Made by a program: the position numbers and the translations under genes. From positions 744,001 to 808,000 of the forward strand of contig NZ_FOIK01000001.1 in assembly GCF_900111565.1 (NCBI RefSeq): a stretch of DNA of 64,000 bases. Direction: 5' to 3'. The notes under the pieces were generated by a model. That model saw only the letters and a list, made by a program, of their open reading frames with translations. It was not told the origin of the DNA and ran no database searches. Source of the DNA: Paenibacillus sp. NFR01. GTDB taxonomy: Bacteria > Bacillota > Bacilli > Paenibacillales > Paenibacillaceae. Positions 16,986 to 24,779 of this stretch are shown here, piece by piece. Position 1 is the first letter of the stretch. Every line of letters starts with the position of its first letter.

Positions 16986-17871
16986 CAGGTTGATCAGCCC
17001 CCCATTCCTCTTGTAAAAAAGCGTACAGCCGCCGGGCGGCCCCTTGCAGCGGAACGGCGGAGGAACGGCTTAAAAGCCCCATCGTCATATGGATGAGACT
17101 CCCGCCGATCGGGCGGGTCGTCATTCCCCCGGGAAGATCCTTCAGCATGAGTAGCGGTGCCAGCGCGATGCCGAAACCTTTTTCCACATAAAACTGCAGC
17201 GCCGACATGCTTCCAATCTCCATGGTTTCCACGCTGACGCCCCGGTCCTTCAGCACCGCCTCCAGCTTTCTGCGATAGGGGCAGGTAGCCGAAGTAATCA
17301 GCAAACGGTGTCCGTTTAAGTCTTCGGGTTCCACGGTGGCCCGTTCCGCCAGCGGATGGCCTGCGGGCAGCAGCAAAACGAAGTGTTCCCGGAACAGCCC
17401 TTCGAACATAATCTCCCCGCCCAGATCCGGCGCAGTCGCTACGGCCATATCCAGTTCACCTCTGAGAATATGTTCGGCCAGTACGGGCGTGCTGGAGATT
17501 TCGAGAGAGAGTTGAACTTTGGGATACCTATCCGAGAAAACCCGCAGCAGTTCCGGCAGCCGAAAGCTCGCCGTCGGTTCCGTCACCCCCAGCCGGACAT
17601 GGCCGGCTTCGCCGCTGCTGAAGTCCGAAATCCGGGTGCGCAGACGCTCGACATGATCCGCAATGCCGATGCTCTGCTCATAGAACAGTCTTCCGGCTTC
17701 CGTGAGCTTCAGTTCCTTGCCGCGTTCCAGCAGCTGTAAGCCCAGCTCGTTTTCGAGTTTCTGGATCTGCATGGTGACCGTGGACTGGGCATAATTCAGC
17801 TCCTGGGCGGCGCGGTTAAAGCTTCCGCAGGCGACGATTTTATGGAACGTGGTGATCGCTTTTAGATCCAT
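16978..17871 (-). CDS. LysR-family transcriptional regulator
   Basis: A 297-residue LTTR. The N-terminal winged helix (MDLKAITTFHKIVACGSFNRAAQELNYAQSTVTMQIQKLE) is canonical, followed by a periplasmic-binding-like effector domain from about residue 90. ATG at 17871 has GGAGG 7 bases upstream; the longer frame to 17910 does not. It is divergent from an SDR gene with a perfect inverted repeat between them, the normal LysR arrangement. The inducer is unknown. Confidence 0.92.
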   Translation of the reverse strand: MDLKAITTFHKIVACGSFNRAAQELNYAQSTVTMQIQKLENELGLQLLERGKELKLTEAGRLFYEQSIGIADHVERLRTRISDFSSGEAGHVRLGVTEPTASFRLPELLRVFSDRYPKVQLSLEISSTPVLAEHILRGELDMAVATAPDLGGEIMFEGLFREHFVLLLPAGHPLAERATVEPEDLNGHRLLITSATCPYRRKLEAVLKDRGVSVETMEIGSMSALQFYVEKGFGIALAPLLMLKDLPGGMTTRPIGGSLIHMTMGLLSRSSAVPLQGAARRLYAFLQEEWGADQPVT

Positions 17872-17890
17872 TTCCAGGCCTCCAGTTTTG

Positions 17891-17922
17891 AGTTCAATAA
17901 CTGAGTTCAATAATATTGAACT
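17891..17922. promoter_or_regulatory. Inverted-repeat operator between lysR and SDR genes
   Basis: AGTTCAATA at 17904-17912 and TATTGAACT at 17914-17922 are exact inverted arms separated by one base. AGTTCAATAA also occurs as a direct repeat at 17891-17900. The block lies in the lysR-SDR intergenic region, as LysR recognition sites do. Confidence 0.7.
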
Positions 17923-18005
17923 TGAGGTTCATATAATTCAATTATACGAAATACCCCTCTGCGAGTACAATGAAATTGTCCTAAACAATGGAGGAGTGGA
18001 GCAGA

Positions 18006-18746
18006 ATGGAACTGAACGATAAGGTAGCGCTGATCACCGGCGGCGGTACGGGAATCGGAAAGGCGGCGGCACTGGAGCTGGGCAGACGCGGCGTACGGGT
18101 AGCCGTCAACTATTCGCGATCCCGCGCGGAAGCGGAAGCAACGGTAAATGAAATCGCCGAGCATGGAGGAACGGCAATAACGGTTCAGGCCGATGTGTCG
18201 CGGGTAGGCGAGGTGCACGCCATGGTGGAGACGGTCGTTCGGCAATTCGGCACCGTCGACATGCTTGTCAACAATGCCGGCATGACCCGCCATATCCCGA
18301 TGGAGGATCTCGATGCCGTGACCGATGAAGTATGGGACGAGCTTTTTGCCGTCAACGTAAAGGGGATGTTCCACTGCGCGAAGGCGGTCTCCCCTTATAT
18401 GAGGAAAAATGGCCGAGGCGCGATCGTGAACCTTGGCAGCATTGCCGGACAGACCGGCGTCGGTTCTTCGCTGCCTTACGCGGTCGTTAAAACAGCCGTG
18501 CATGGGCTGACGCGTTCATTGGCGCATGCGCTGGCGCCTGAAATTCGGGTGAATGCCATCGTGCCGGGAGCAGTGGCTACGCGCTGGTGGAGCGGACGGG
18601 AAGAGCAGATGCGCAAGCTGGCTCCGCGTCTGCCGCTGCAGCGCATCTCTACGCCGGAAGACATCGCCGCGATGATCTGCATGGCGCTGGAGCAGGAGGC
18701 AATGACCGGCCAGCTGATCACTGTGGACAGCGGCCAAACGTTGTAG
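18006..18746 (+). CDS. SDR-family oxidoreductase (FabG-like)
   Basis: A 246-residue SDR. It has TGGGTGIGKAAALELG for NAD(P) binding, NNAG at about residue 88, and the catalytic set N-S-Y-K with Ser in LGSIAG and Tyr/Lys in LPYAVVKTAV (about residues 140-158). It ends with the C-terminal SDR signature DSGQTL. It resembles 3-oxoacyl-ACP or sugar dehydrogenases, but the second, true fabG lies at 57466. It is divergent from the LysR gene and likely its target. Confidence 0.9.
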   Translation: MELNDKVALITGGGTGIGKAAALELGRRGVRVAVNYSRSRAEAEATVNEIAEHGGTAITVQADVSRVGEVHAMVETVVRQFGTVDMLVNNAGMTRHIPMEDLDAVTDEVWDELFAVNVKGMFHCAKAVSPYMRKNGRGAIVNLGSIAGQTGVGSSLPYAVVKTAVHGLTRSLAHALAPEIRVNAIVPGAVATRWWSGREEQMRKLAPRLPLQRISTPEDIAAMICMALEQEAMTGQLITVDSGQTL

Positions 18747-18777
18747 GCAGTACTCCCTTATCCCGGTTGAAAAGTAT

Positions 18778-18824
18778 AAAAAAAGCCGTTCCTCCGGCAG
18801 GCAGCTGCGGAGAACGGCTTTTTG
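18778..18824. terminator. Bidirectional terminator
   Basis: AAAAAGCCGTTC-CTCCG / CGGAG-AACGGCTTTTT with A-run and T-run flanks, between the convergent SDR and iron-permease genes. Confidence 0.88.
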
Positions 18825-18826
18825 CG

Positions 18827-19834
18827 TTATTTCTTTAATAGTAAGTACAGGAAGTAAGGTCCGCCGATCAGAGCAACCATAATGCCCGCCGGTATGCCGG
18901 ACGGATCGACGAGATGCCGCCCGACGGTGTCGGCGAACAGCAGCAGCCATCCGCCCATCAGCACCGCGAGCGGAACGAAATACTGATGGCGCCGCCCGAT
19001 CAACGCTTTGGCGATATGCGGAGCCATCAGGCCGACAAAAGCGATGCCGCCGGTCACGGCGACCGCCGCGGCGGCAAGCGCAACGGCTGCGCCCAGAAGC
19101 AGCAGCCGGTCGCGGTTCAGCGAGACGCCGGCGCCGATGGCAACCGATTCGTCCGTGGCCAGCAGGTTCAGCGTATTCGACTTGTACAGCGTATAAGGCA
19201 GCAGTACGACAAGCCAAGGGAGCAGTGCCCAGATAAACGGCCAATCCGTGCCCCAGATCGTGCCGGCCAGCCATTTGGAGATGAAATCGACCTTTTTGTA
19301 ATCGGCCGCCGAGATCAGCACAATCATCAGCCCGGAGAACGCCAGCGCAAAGCCGATGCCGACGAGCAGGATTTTGACCGGCTGCAGCCCCGTCGCGCGG
19401 GAATAGGAGAACAGGCAGATCAGCACGACGGTCAGCATGGCTCCCCCGAACGCAACGAGCGGCAGGGCATAAGCAAAGGTCTTCGGATCAAACGGGTATA
19501 TCAGGAAAAACGCCGAAATCGCCACCCCGGCTCCGGCATTGATGCCGATGATGCCGGGATCGGCCAGATCATTGCGGGTTAAGCCTTGCAGGATAGCGCC
19601 GGAAAGCGCCAGCGCCATGCCGCCGAGCAGCGTAACGATGATGCGCGGCAGACGGATCGAGAACAACAGGAGATTTTCTTTTGTTGTGCCATGCCCGATT
19701 AGAGTCTGAAACAGGCGGCCCAAGGACAAAGCGCCGGAGCCGATGCCGATCCCGATAACGATCGTAACCAGGATCAGCAGGAGCATGGAGGCAAGAAGGA
19801 GCGAGAGCTTTTTCGATAGGCGATGGGTTATCAT
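18827..19834 (-). CDS. FecCD-family iron-siderophore permease, subunit 2
   Basis: A 335-residue integral membrane permease with about ten hydrophobic segments. It has the FecCD motifs RLPRIIVTLLGGMALALSGA, LADPGIIGINAGAG and GGIAFVGLMAPHIAK (the loop that contacts the ATPase). It transports Fe3+-siderophore across the membrane as one half of a BtuCD-like dimer. It overlaps the upstream permease by 4 bases (ATGA). No ATPase gene is in the island, so an ATPase encoded elsewhere must be shared. Confidence 0.94.
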   Translation of the reverse strand: MITHRLSKKLSLLLASMLLLILVTIVIGIGIGSGALSLGRLFQTLIGHGTTKENLLLFSIRLPRIIVTLLGGMALALSGAILQGLTRNDLADPGIIGINAGAGVAISAFFLIYPFDPKTFAYALPLVAFGGAMLTVVLICLFSYSRATGLQPVKILLVGIGFALAFSGLMIVLISAADYKKVDFISKWLAGTIWGTDWPFIWALLPWLVVLLPYTLYKSNTLNLLATDESVAIGAGVSLNRDRLLLLGAAVALAAAAVAVTGGIAFVGLMAPHIAKALIGRRHQYFVPLAVLMGGWLLLFADTVGRHLVDPSGIPAGIMVALIGGPYFLYLLLKK

Positions 19835-20841
19835 GACAGTGCCTTCACCCCTTTACGGACAACGAACAGGAAGAACGGAAGGCCGAGGAGGGCGGTAATC
19901 GCCACCACCGGCGTTTCAAACGGCGCGTACAGCGTCCGGCCAAGCGTATCGGCCATCAGCATGAAGACGGCACCCCAGATCGCCGACATCGGAATGACGG
20001 AACGGTAATCCGTTCCGAACAGCGAGCGGACAATATGCGGAATCATCAGCCCGATGAAAGCCATATTGCCGACCAAAGCGACCGAAGCGCCTGCCAGCAG
20101 CACGATAAGGATGTACAAAATGGCTTTGACGTACGCCGTATTCAGGCCGAGACCGACCGCCGCTTCTTCGTTGAGGCTGAGAATGGTCAAGGATTTGGAG
20201 AGCAGCAGGGCGATCACAAGACAAGCAATGACGACAGGGCTGATCATCTGAATCTGTCCCCAGGTCGTTCCGATCAGTCCGCCCGAGGTCCACATCGTCA
20301 CGTTTTTCGAGGTTTTGGTCAACAGACCGATGCCGTCAGCGACGGCGTAGAGGAATGCGGAGACTGCAGAACCTGCAAGCACGATGCGGAACGGGGACAA
20401 GCCGCCTTTTTTGACCGCACCGATGCCGACAACGAGCAGCATGCCGAGCGCGGCGCCGATGAAGCAGACCAGCATGATGCCGAAATAATTAAGCGCGGGA
20501 AAAATAGCGATCACCACGGCTAGCGCCGCTCTGGAGCCGGCTGTCAGGCCGAGCAGGCCGGGATCGGCGAGGGGATTTCGCGTCAAGCCTTGCATGATCG
20601 CACCGGAAACGGATAATGCTGCCCCGACGAGAACGGCAGCGACTTCGCGGGGATAGCGGATTTCGCGGAGCATGGCAATCTTGTCATCGGCTCCGCCGCG
20701 GCCCGTAAGGACAAGCCAGAGCTCGCTGAACGAAACCTGTTTTGCACCGAGCAGCATGGCAAGGCTGAACACCGCTACAAGTGCGGCAAGGCTGAGGATG
20801 ATTTGGACGAATAAAGATAAGGGCTTCTGACGGCCGGACAT
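19831..20841 (-). CDS. FecCD-family iron-siderophore permease, subunit 1
   Basis: A 336-residue permease with motifs parallel to its neighbour: REIRYPREVAAVLVGAALSVSGA, NPLADPGLLGLTAGS and GNMAFIGLMIPHIVRS. ATG at 20841 is chosen because AAGGAGG lies 8 bases upstream. Order in the transcript is binding protein, hairpin, this permease, second permease, a complete importer apart from the ATPase. Iron control by a Fur box upstream of the binding-protein gene is likely. Confidence 0.94.
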   Translation of the reverse strand: MSGRQKPLSLFVQIILSLAALVAVFSLAMLLGAKQVSFSELWLVLTGRGGADDKIAMLREIRYPREVAAVLVGAALSVSGAIMQGLTRNPLADPGLLGLTAGSRAALAVVIAIFPALNYFGIMLVCFIGAALGMLLVVGIGAVKKGGLSPFRIVLAGSAVSAFLYAVADGIGLLTKTSKNVTMWTSGGLIGTTWGQIQMISPVVIACLVIALLLSKSLTILSLNEEAAVGLGLNTAYVKAILYILIVLLAGASVALVGNMAFIGLMIPHIVRSLFGTDYRSVIPMSAIWGAVFMLMADTLGRTLYAPFETPVVAITALLGLPFFLFVVRKGVKALS

Positions 20842-20873
20842 GTGCATTTCCTCCTTCAAGGGAATAACGGCGC

Positions 20874-20921
20874 GAAGAAGACCGAGGATACCCCAATTGC
20901 GGAGGCATCTCGGCCTTCTTC
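20874..20921 (-). promoter_or_regulatory. Intercistronic hairpin in the iron-transport operon
   Basis: GAAGAAGGCCGAGATGCC and the matching GG-ATCCTCGGTCTTCTTC arms form a long stem just after the binding-protein stop. There is no T-run, so it looks less like a terminator and more like a 3' stabiliser that lets the binding protein be made in excess of the permeases. Confidence 0.6.
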
Positions 20922-20944
20922 ACCCGTTTCGCAAGAACGAATCT

Positions 20945-21919
20945 TTATTTCAGGAATCCATCCTTGAAGATCTTCAGCAGATATTCGAGCGTAGTCGGAT
21001 CGCTGTATGTGGATGCTTCCGTGTCGATTTCGATCACATGGCCGTTCTTAACGGCCGGAATCTTCTGCCATGTTTCGGTTTGCATGAAGGAATTGTCGCC
21101 CGAAGAGCTGCGGCTCAAGACGATATAGTCCCCGGCATAATCGCTCAGCACTTCCGGAGACATGGTGTAGTAGCCGGGTCCAAGCACATCGGTTTTAACT
21201 TTTTCCGGCATGTTCAGTCCCATGCTTTGATACAGCAGCTCGGTTCCCCGGGCCCAGGCGTCGCCGAACACGTAGAAGTTTTTGGCGTCGGTTTCGAATA
21301 CGGATACCGTGGCGTTTTCGCCGATTTTCGCTTTGATCTCTTTGCCGGCTTCGGCTGCGCGTGTTTTAAAGTCGTCTACCCAGGCTTGGGCTTCCGCTTC
21401 CTTATTCAGGAGCTTGCCGATGGCCACTTGCTGGGAGAGATAGTCCAGCTTGCCCCAGGTAAAAGCGACGGTCGGCGCAATTTCATTCAGCTTGTCCAGG
21501 TTTTTGCTGCTGGCGTCGGCGATGATTAAGTCCGGTTCGACTTCGACGATCTTTTCCAGATTGTCTTCGGAGACCACTTCCACGCCTTTCAATTTCTCGG
21601 TGAACAGCGGATTTTTGTTGGTCCACTCATCCACGCCGACCAGCGTGCCGTCCAGGGACAGGACGTTTGGGGCATTGGTCAAAGCGACAATCCGCTCTGG
21701 ATGAGCCGGCACTTCGACCGGTCCAAGCTCGGATTCGTATGTAATCGTGCCGGATTCGGCGGAATTTCCGGAGTTCGCAGCAGCCGGCTCCGTAGCAACC
21801 GGGCTATCGGTGGCAGCGGCATTTCCGGTGGTATTGGAGTTTGCGGCGTTGTTTCCGCAGGCGCTGATCATCATAATAACGAGCAGCATAAGGATAGGCA
21901 GTAACCATCTTTTTCTCAT
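20945..21919 (-). CDS. Iron-siderophore ABC transporter binding lipoprotein
   Basis: A 324-residue solute-binding protein. The signal peptide ends in the lipobox ISAC (Cys at about residue 21), followed by a Ser/Asn/Ala-rich linker and a PeripBP_2 domain (VPAHPERIVALT, DGTLVGVDEW, EPDLIIADASS, then PAVKNGHVIEIDT). This cluster-III binding protein would deliver a ferric siderophore to the FecCD permeases transcribed next. A Fur-like box lies 24 bases upstream of the start. Confidence 0.93.
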   Translation of the reverse strand: MRKRWLLPILMLLVIMMISACGNNAANSNTTGNAAATDSPVATEPAAANSGNSAESGTITYESELGPVEVPAHPERIVALTNAPNVLSLDGTLVGVDEWTNKNPLFTEKLKGVEVVSEDNLEKIVEVEPDLIIADASSKNLDKLNEIAPTVAFTWGKLDYLSQQVAIGKLLNKEAEAQAWVDDFKTRAAEAGKEIKAKIGENATVSVFETDAKNFYVFGDAWARGTELLYQSMGLNMPEKVKTDVLGPGYYTMSPEVLSDYAGDYIVLSRSSSGDNSFMQTETWQKIPAVKNGHVIEIDTEASTYSDPTTLEYLLKIFKDGFLK

Positions 21920-21942
21920 CTTCAGACCCCTTCAAATAATAT

Positions 21943-21957
21943 TGATAATCAATCTCA
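21943..21957. promoter_or_regulatory. Fur-like box upstream of the siderophore operon
   Basis: TGATAATCAATCTCA matches the Bacillus 7-1-7 Fur element TGATAATnATTATCA at most positions on either strand (left half exact). Confidence 0.6.
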
Positions 21958-22060
21958 TTTGTAATTTAATATATATACATTTGAAACGGTTGTCAATAAA
22001 TTAAACCCATGATCTTGCTGGGATAAAAAGTCGGCCATTGAATAAGTATGCGATTGACAT

Positions 22061-22075
22061 TGAGAATGATTATCA
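22061..22075. promoter_or_regulatory. Fur box upstream of the haem monooxygenase gene
   Basis: TGAGAATGATTATCA differs from the 7-1-7 consensus TGATAATnATTATCA at one base. It lies 57 bases before the gene start. Confidence 0.8.
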
Positions 22076-22131
22076 AATAGAATACGAATCATAATCGAAA
22101 CTACCAAATTTGAAGAGGGAAGTGTCTGCAG

Positions 22132-22467
22132 ATGCTGGTCATGATGAGAACTTTTGTGGTGGAAAAGGGCTATGCCGGGCAAATTGTCGAACGTTTCAGC
22201 GAACCGGGAAAAGTGGATGGCCGGGAGGGGCTGGTTGATATCAGTGTAATGGTGAACACACGCACCAAGGAGCATGACGAGGTTGTCGTCATGATTCGCT
22301 GGGCGTCCGAGGAAGCATGGAAAGCGTGGGAAAAGAGTCCGGAGCATATCCAGGGGCATCGCGAAAACAAAGGCAGCAAGCCGGATTATATACTCAGCAT
22401 GAATGTCAGCATGTATGAAGTAAAGACCAGCCGGCCGGGACCCGCTGCCTTGCAAAGCCATTTGTAA
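22132..22467 (+). CDS. HmoA/IsdG-like haem-degrading monooxygenase (ABM domain)
   Basis: A 111-residue protein with an antibiotic-biosynthesis-monooxygenase fold. VEKGYAGQIVERFS, VVVMIRWASEEAWKAWEKS and the histidine in EHIQGHRE (about residue 83) match HmoA-type haem monooxygenases, which free iron from haem. A near-perfect Fur box upstream fits an iron-starvation gene. The first ATG at 22132 has no close Shine-Dalgarno (GAGGG is 12-13 bases away); ATG at 22141 is an alternative. It is divergent from the siderophore operon. Confidence 0.85.
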   Translation: MLVMMRTFVVEKGYAGQIVERFSEPGKVDGREGLVDISVMVNTRTKEHDEVVVMIRWASEEAWKAWEKSPEHIQGHRENKGSKPDYILSMNVSMYEVKTSRPGPAALQSHL

Positions 22468-22476
22468 CGCTCACGC

Positions 22477-22514
22477 AAAAGAACCGCTTCGGCAGGAAGC
22501 GGTTCTTTTGTCTT
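22477..22514 (+). terminator. Terminator of the haem monooxygenase gene
   Basis: AAAAGAACCGCTTC-GGCA-GGAAGCGGTTCTTTT, perfect 10-base stem; it can also serve the convergent DinB gene. Confidence 0.9.
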
Positions 22515-22558
22515 TTGCATAGCTGCGGCTGCGCGACTATACCTATATATGTAATTGT

Positions 22559-23260
22559 TTATAGTTGAGTTGAGGTCTTGGCAAACTTCTCTTTAATATG
22601 CATGCATTTTTTGAGATGCATGAAAATATGGCGGGTAGCGGGCATCAGAATCAGTCCGCCGATGTTTTTTTTGCCCCAGTATTCGGCTAGCCAAGCGGCC
22701 TCCGGCGTTACGGCATGTTCGGCGAACAGCCGGGCGATCCGCTGCGGATTCACTTTTTCCTTAAATGCGCCGGGTTCCAATCCGCTTACGAGTTCCCGGG
22801 TCCGCCTGCCGACGGCCTCACGGTAACTTTTCAGGGCTGCCAAATGGAGGGTTCCGCTCAATTCCGCAACTTCATCCGTGCTCATTTCATTTCCAGAGTG
22901 CGTAAACCATGTGTTCAGCCTCTCGATCCAATCGCCGGAATGCAGTTCCTGGCTGGTGTCCGCCACAAGAATGCTCATAGTCATGTCTTCAATCCGGGTA
23001 ATATGCCAGAGGTGCCAGGCCACCGAATTCTTCGTGTTCGGGAGCTGTACCGGGTAAGTCCGGAAGACGCTTTCCTTCAATTCATGAAAAACATCATCAT
23101 CCAGCGTTGGCTCCTTGAGCCCGGAAATACTTGAGGCGTGAACCGCGGCATGCAGGTCCAGAAACAGGTCTACGGAGCGGGCATGCTCCCGCGGCTTCAG
23201 AATGATTGCATTCAGCGCTTTATGCGTTTCGCCCCACCATGCTTGTTCATCCGCATTCAT
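22559..23260 (-). CDS. DinB-family protein
   Basis: A 233-residue protein of the DinB/DUF664 group. It has WWGETHKALNAII near the start, then NSVAWHLWHITRIEDMTM (His pair, about residues 80-97) and a C-terminal HIFMHLKKC, the three metal-binding positions of the four-helix bundle. It is larger than usual DinB members. The function is unknown; some family members are thiol transferases using bacillithiol. It stands alone between two convergent/divergent units. Confidence 0.75.
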   Translation of the reverse strand: MNADEQAWWGETHKALNAIILKPREHARSVDLFLDLHAAVHASSISGLKEPTLDDDVFHELKESVFRTYPVQLPNTKNSVAWHLWHITRIEDMTMSILVADTSQELHSGDWIERLNTWFTHSGNEMSTDEVAELSGTLHLAALKSYREAVGRRTRELVSGLEPGAFKEKVNPQRIARLFAEHAVTPEAAWLAEYWGKKNIGGLILMPATRHIFMHLKKCMHIKEKFAKTSTQL

Positions 23261-23363
23261 ATCCGTTACGCTCCCTCAAAAAGTAATTTTTTCTAACGCT
23301 ATCTCCCATTATAATGTACATGAGCGCCTTTGCTCGTGAGCTTGTTCATAAGGAGGGACAGCT

Positions 23364-24083
23364 GTGCAACAAATCATCGCCCTTGGACTTACATACCGTT
23401 ATGGCGAACAGGAGGATACGCTGCATCCGGTCGTCCTCCGGGACGATTGCAACATGATACTGGTGGATTGCGGTTATCCCGGCTTTCTGCCGCTGATTGA
23501 GCAGGCGATGGAAGAAGCGGGGCTGCGGTGCGAAGAGCTGACCGCGGTCTTCATTACGCATCATGACCATGATCACATGGGAGCGCTCGGCGCCCTCAAA
23601 GGTAAATACCCGCAGATTCAAGTAATCGCCGGAGAACATGAAGCGCCTTACATAGCCGGTGAGAAGAAAGCGCTGCGGCTGGAGCAGGCAGAGGCTTCAT
23701 TGGCGGTACTGCCGGAAGAAGAGCAGGCTGCTGCCCGGTCCTTCTGCGAAGCGCTCAGCAGCGTAGAGCCTTGTCCGGTAGATGTTACCGTACGCGGCGG
23801 CGACTGTTTCAGCTGGTGCGGGGGCTGCGAAATTCTGGATACGCCCGGGCATACCGCGGGCCATCAATCGCTGTTCCTCTATCAGCACCGGACCGTTGTT
23901 GCCGGCGATGCTGCGGTTGCCAAGAATGGAAGCCTCACCGTTGCCAATCCGCAGTATGCCTACGACCTGCCGGCAGCGGTGCGTTCGCTGGAACAACTGC
24001 TGGCCTATGACGCGGATACTTATATTTGTTATCATGGCGGAGTGCATGCAATTACGACAATAGAGCAGGAGGAAACCAAATGA
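23364..24083 (+). CDS. MBL-fold metallo-hydrolase
   Basis: A 239-residue metallo-beta-lactamase fold enzyme. The complete metal set is seen: FITHHDHDHMGAL (residues about 68-80), TPGHTAGHQS (His), VVAGDAAV (Asp) and YHGGVH near the end. GTG at 23364 is chosen from GGAGG 7 bases upstream. It overlaps the LOG gene by 4 bases (ATGA), so the two are co-translated. Glyoxalase II- or lactonase-like substrates are possible; none can be chosen. Confidence 0.88.
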   Translation: MQQIIALGLTYRYGEQEDTLHPVVLRDDCNMILVDCGYPGFLPLIEQAMEEAGLRCEELTAVFITHHDHDHMGALGALKGKYPQIQVIAGEHEAPYIAGEKKALRLEQAEASLAVLPEEEQAAARSFCEALSSVEPCPVDVTVRGGDCFSWCGGCEILDTPGHTAGHQSLFLYQHRTVVAGDAAVAKNGSLTVANPQYAYDLPAAVRSLEQLLAYDADTYICYHGGVHAITTIEQEETK

Positions 24084-24661
24084 AATCCATAGCTGTATTC
24101 TGCGGTTCAAGCATCGGCGCTTCGCCGGTTTATCAAGAAAGCGCGGCAGCGCTCGGCCGGGAGCTGGCCCGCCGTCAGCTGACGCTGATTTACGGGGGAG
24201 CCAATGTCGGATTAATGGGTGCCGTGGCCGATGCCGTACTGGAGCAGGGCGGCAGGGTGATCGGGGTATTGCCGGAGTTTCTGCAAAAAAGAGAAATCGC
24301 CCATCCGGGCCTGACCGAACTCATCATGGTGGATTCGATGCATAGCCGCAAAGCCAAAATGGCGGAGCTGGCGGACGGATTTATTGCGCTGCCCGGCGGC
24401 CCCGGAACGATGGAGGAGTATTTCGAGATTTTTACGTGGGGGCAGCTTGGCCTGCATGACAAACCGCTCGGCGTGCTGAACATCGATCACTATTACGATC
24501 CTTTGGTGGCGCTGTTTGCTACGATGGAGCGCGAGCAATTTATGCTGGCGAAATACCGGTCCATGTTCCTCACGGATACGACTCCGGTGGGAATCCTGGA
24601 TCAATTTGCGGGTTATGCTGCGCCGGCCGTCAAAACTTACTTAACGGAAGATCGGACGTAA
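24080..24661 (+). CDS. LOG-family nucleoside 5'-monophosphate phosphoribohydrolase
   Basis: A 193-residue protein of the LOG/TIGR00730 family. It has SIAVFCGSS and YGGANVGLMGAVADAVLEQGG at the nucleotide fold and the catalytic PGGPGTMEEYFE motif (about residues 105-116, with the family Arg/Glu). Members cleave AMP or cytokinin riboside monophosphates to a base and ribose 5-phosphate. Start ATG overlaps the stop of the MBL gene, indicating an operon whose joint role is unknown. Confidence 0.92.
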   Translation: MKSIAVFCGSSIGASPVYQESAAALGRELARRQLTLIYGGANVGLMGAVADAVLEQGGRVIGVLPEFLQKREIAHPGLTELIMVDSMHSRKAKMAELADGFIALPGGPGTMEEYFEIFTWGQLGLHDKPLGVLNIDHYYDPLVALFATMEREQFMLAKYRSMFLTDTTPVGILDQFAGYAAPAVKTYLTEDRT

Positions 24662-24733
24662 GCGGCAGATCGTCCATCTTTTTTTCGAAGAAAGTCCATG
24701 TTCAAAACCCCTGGATCCTTTTATCATTGCATT

Positions 24734-24752
24734 AATAATGATTCTCATTATT
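24734..24752. promoter_or_regulatory. Fur box upstream of the second binding-protein gene
   Basis: AATAATGATTCTCATTATT matches the 19-base Fur consensus GATAATGATAATCATTATC at 15 positions and is palindromic in its outer half. Confidence 0.75.
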
Positions 24753-24779
24753 AATAAGATCTGGGGTGTGGAAAAAGAG

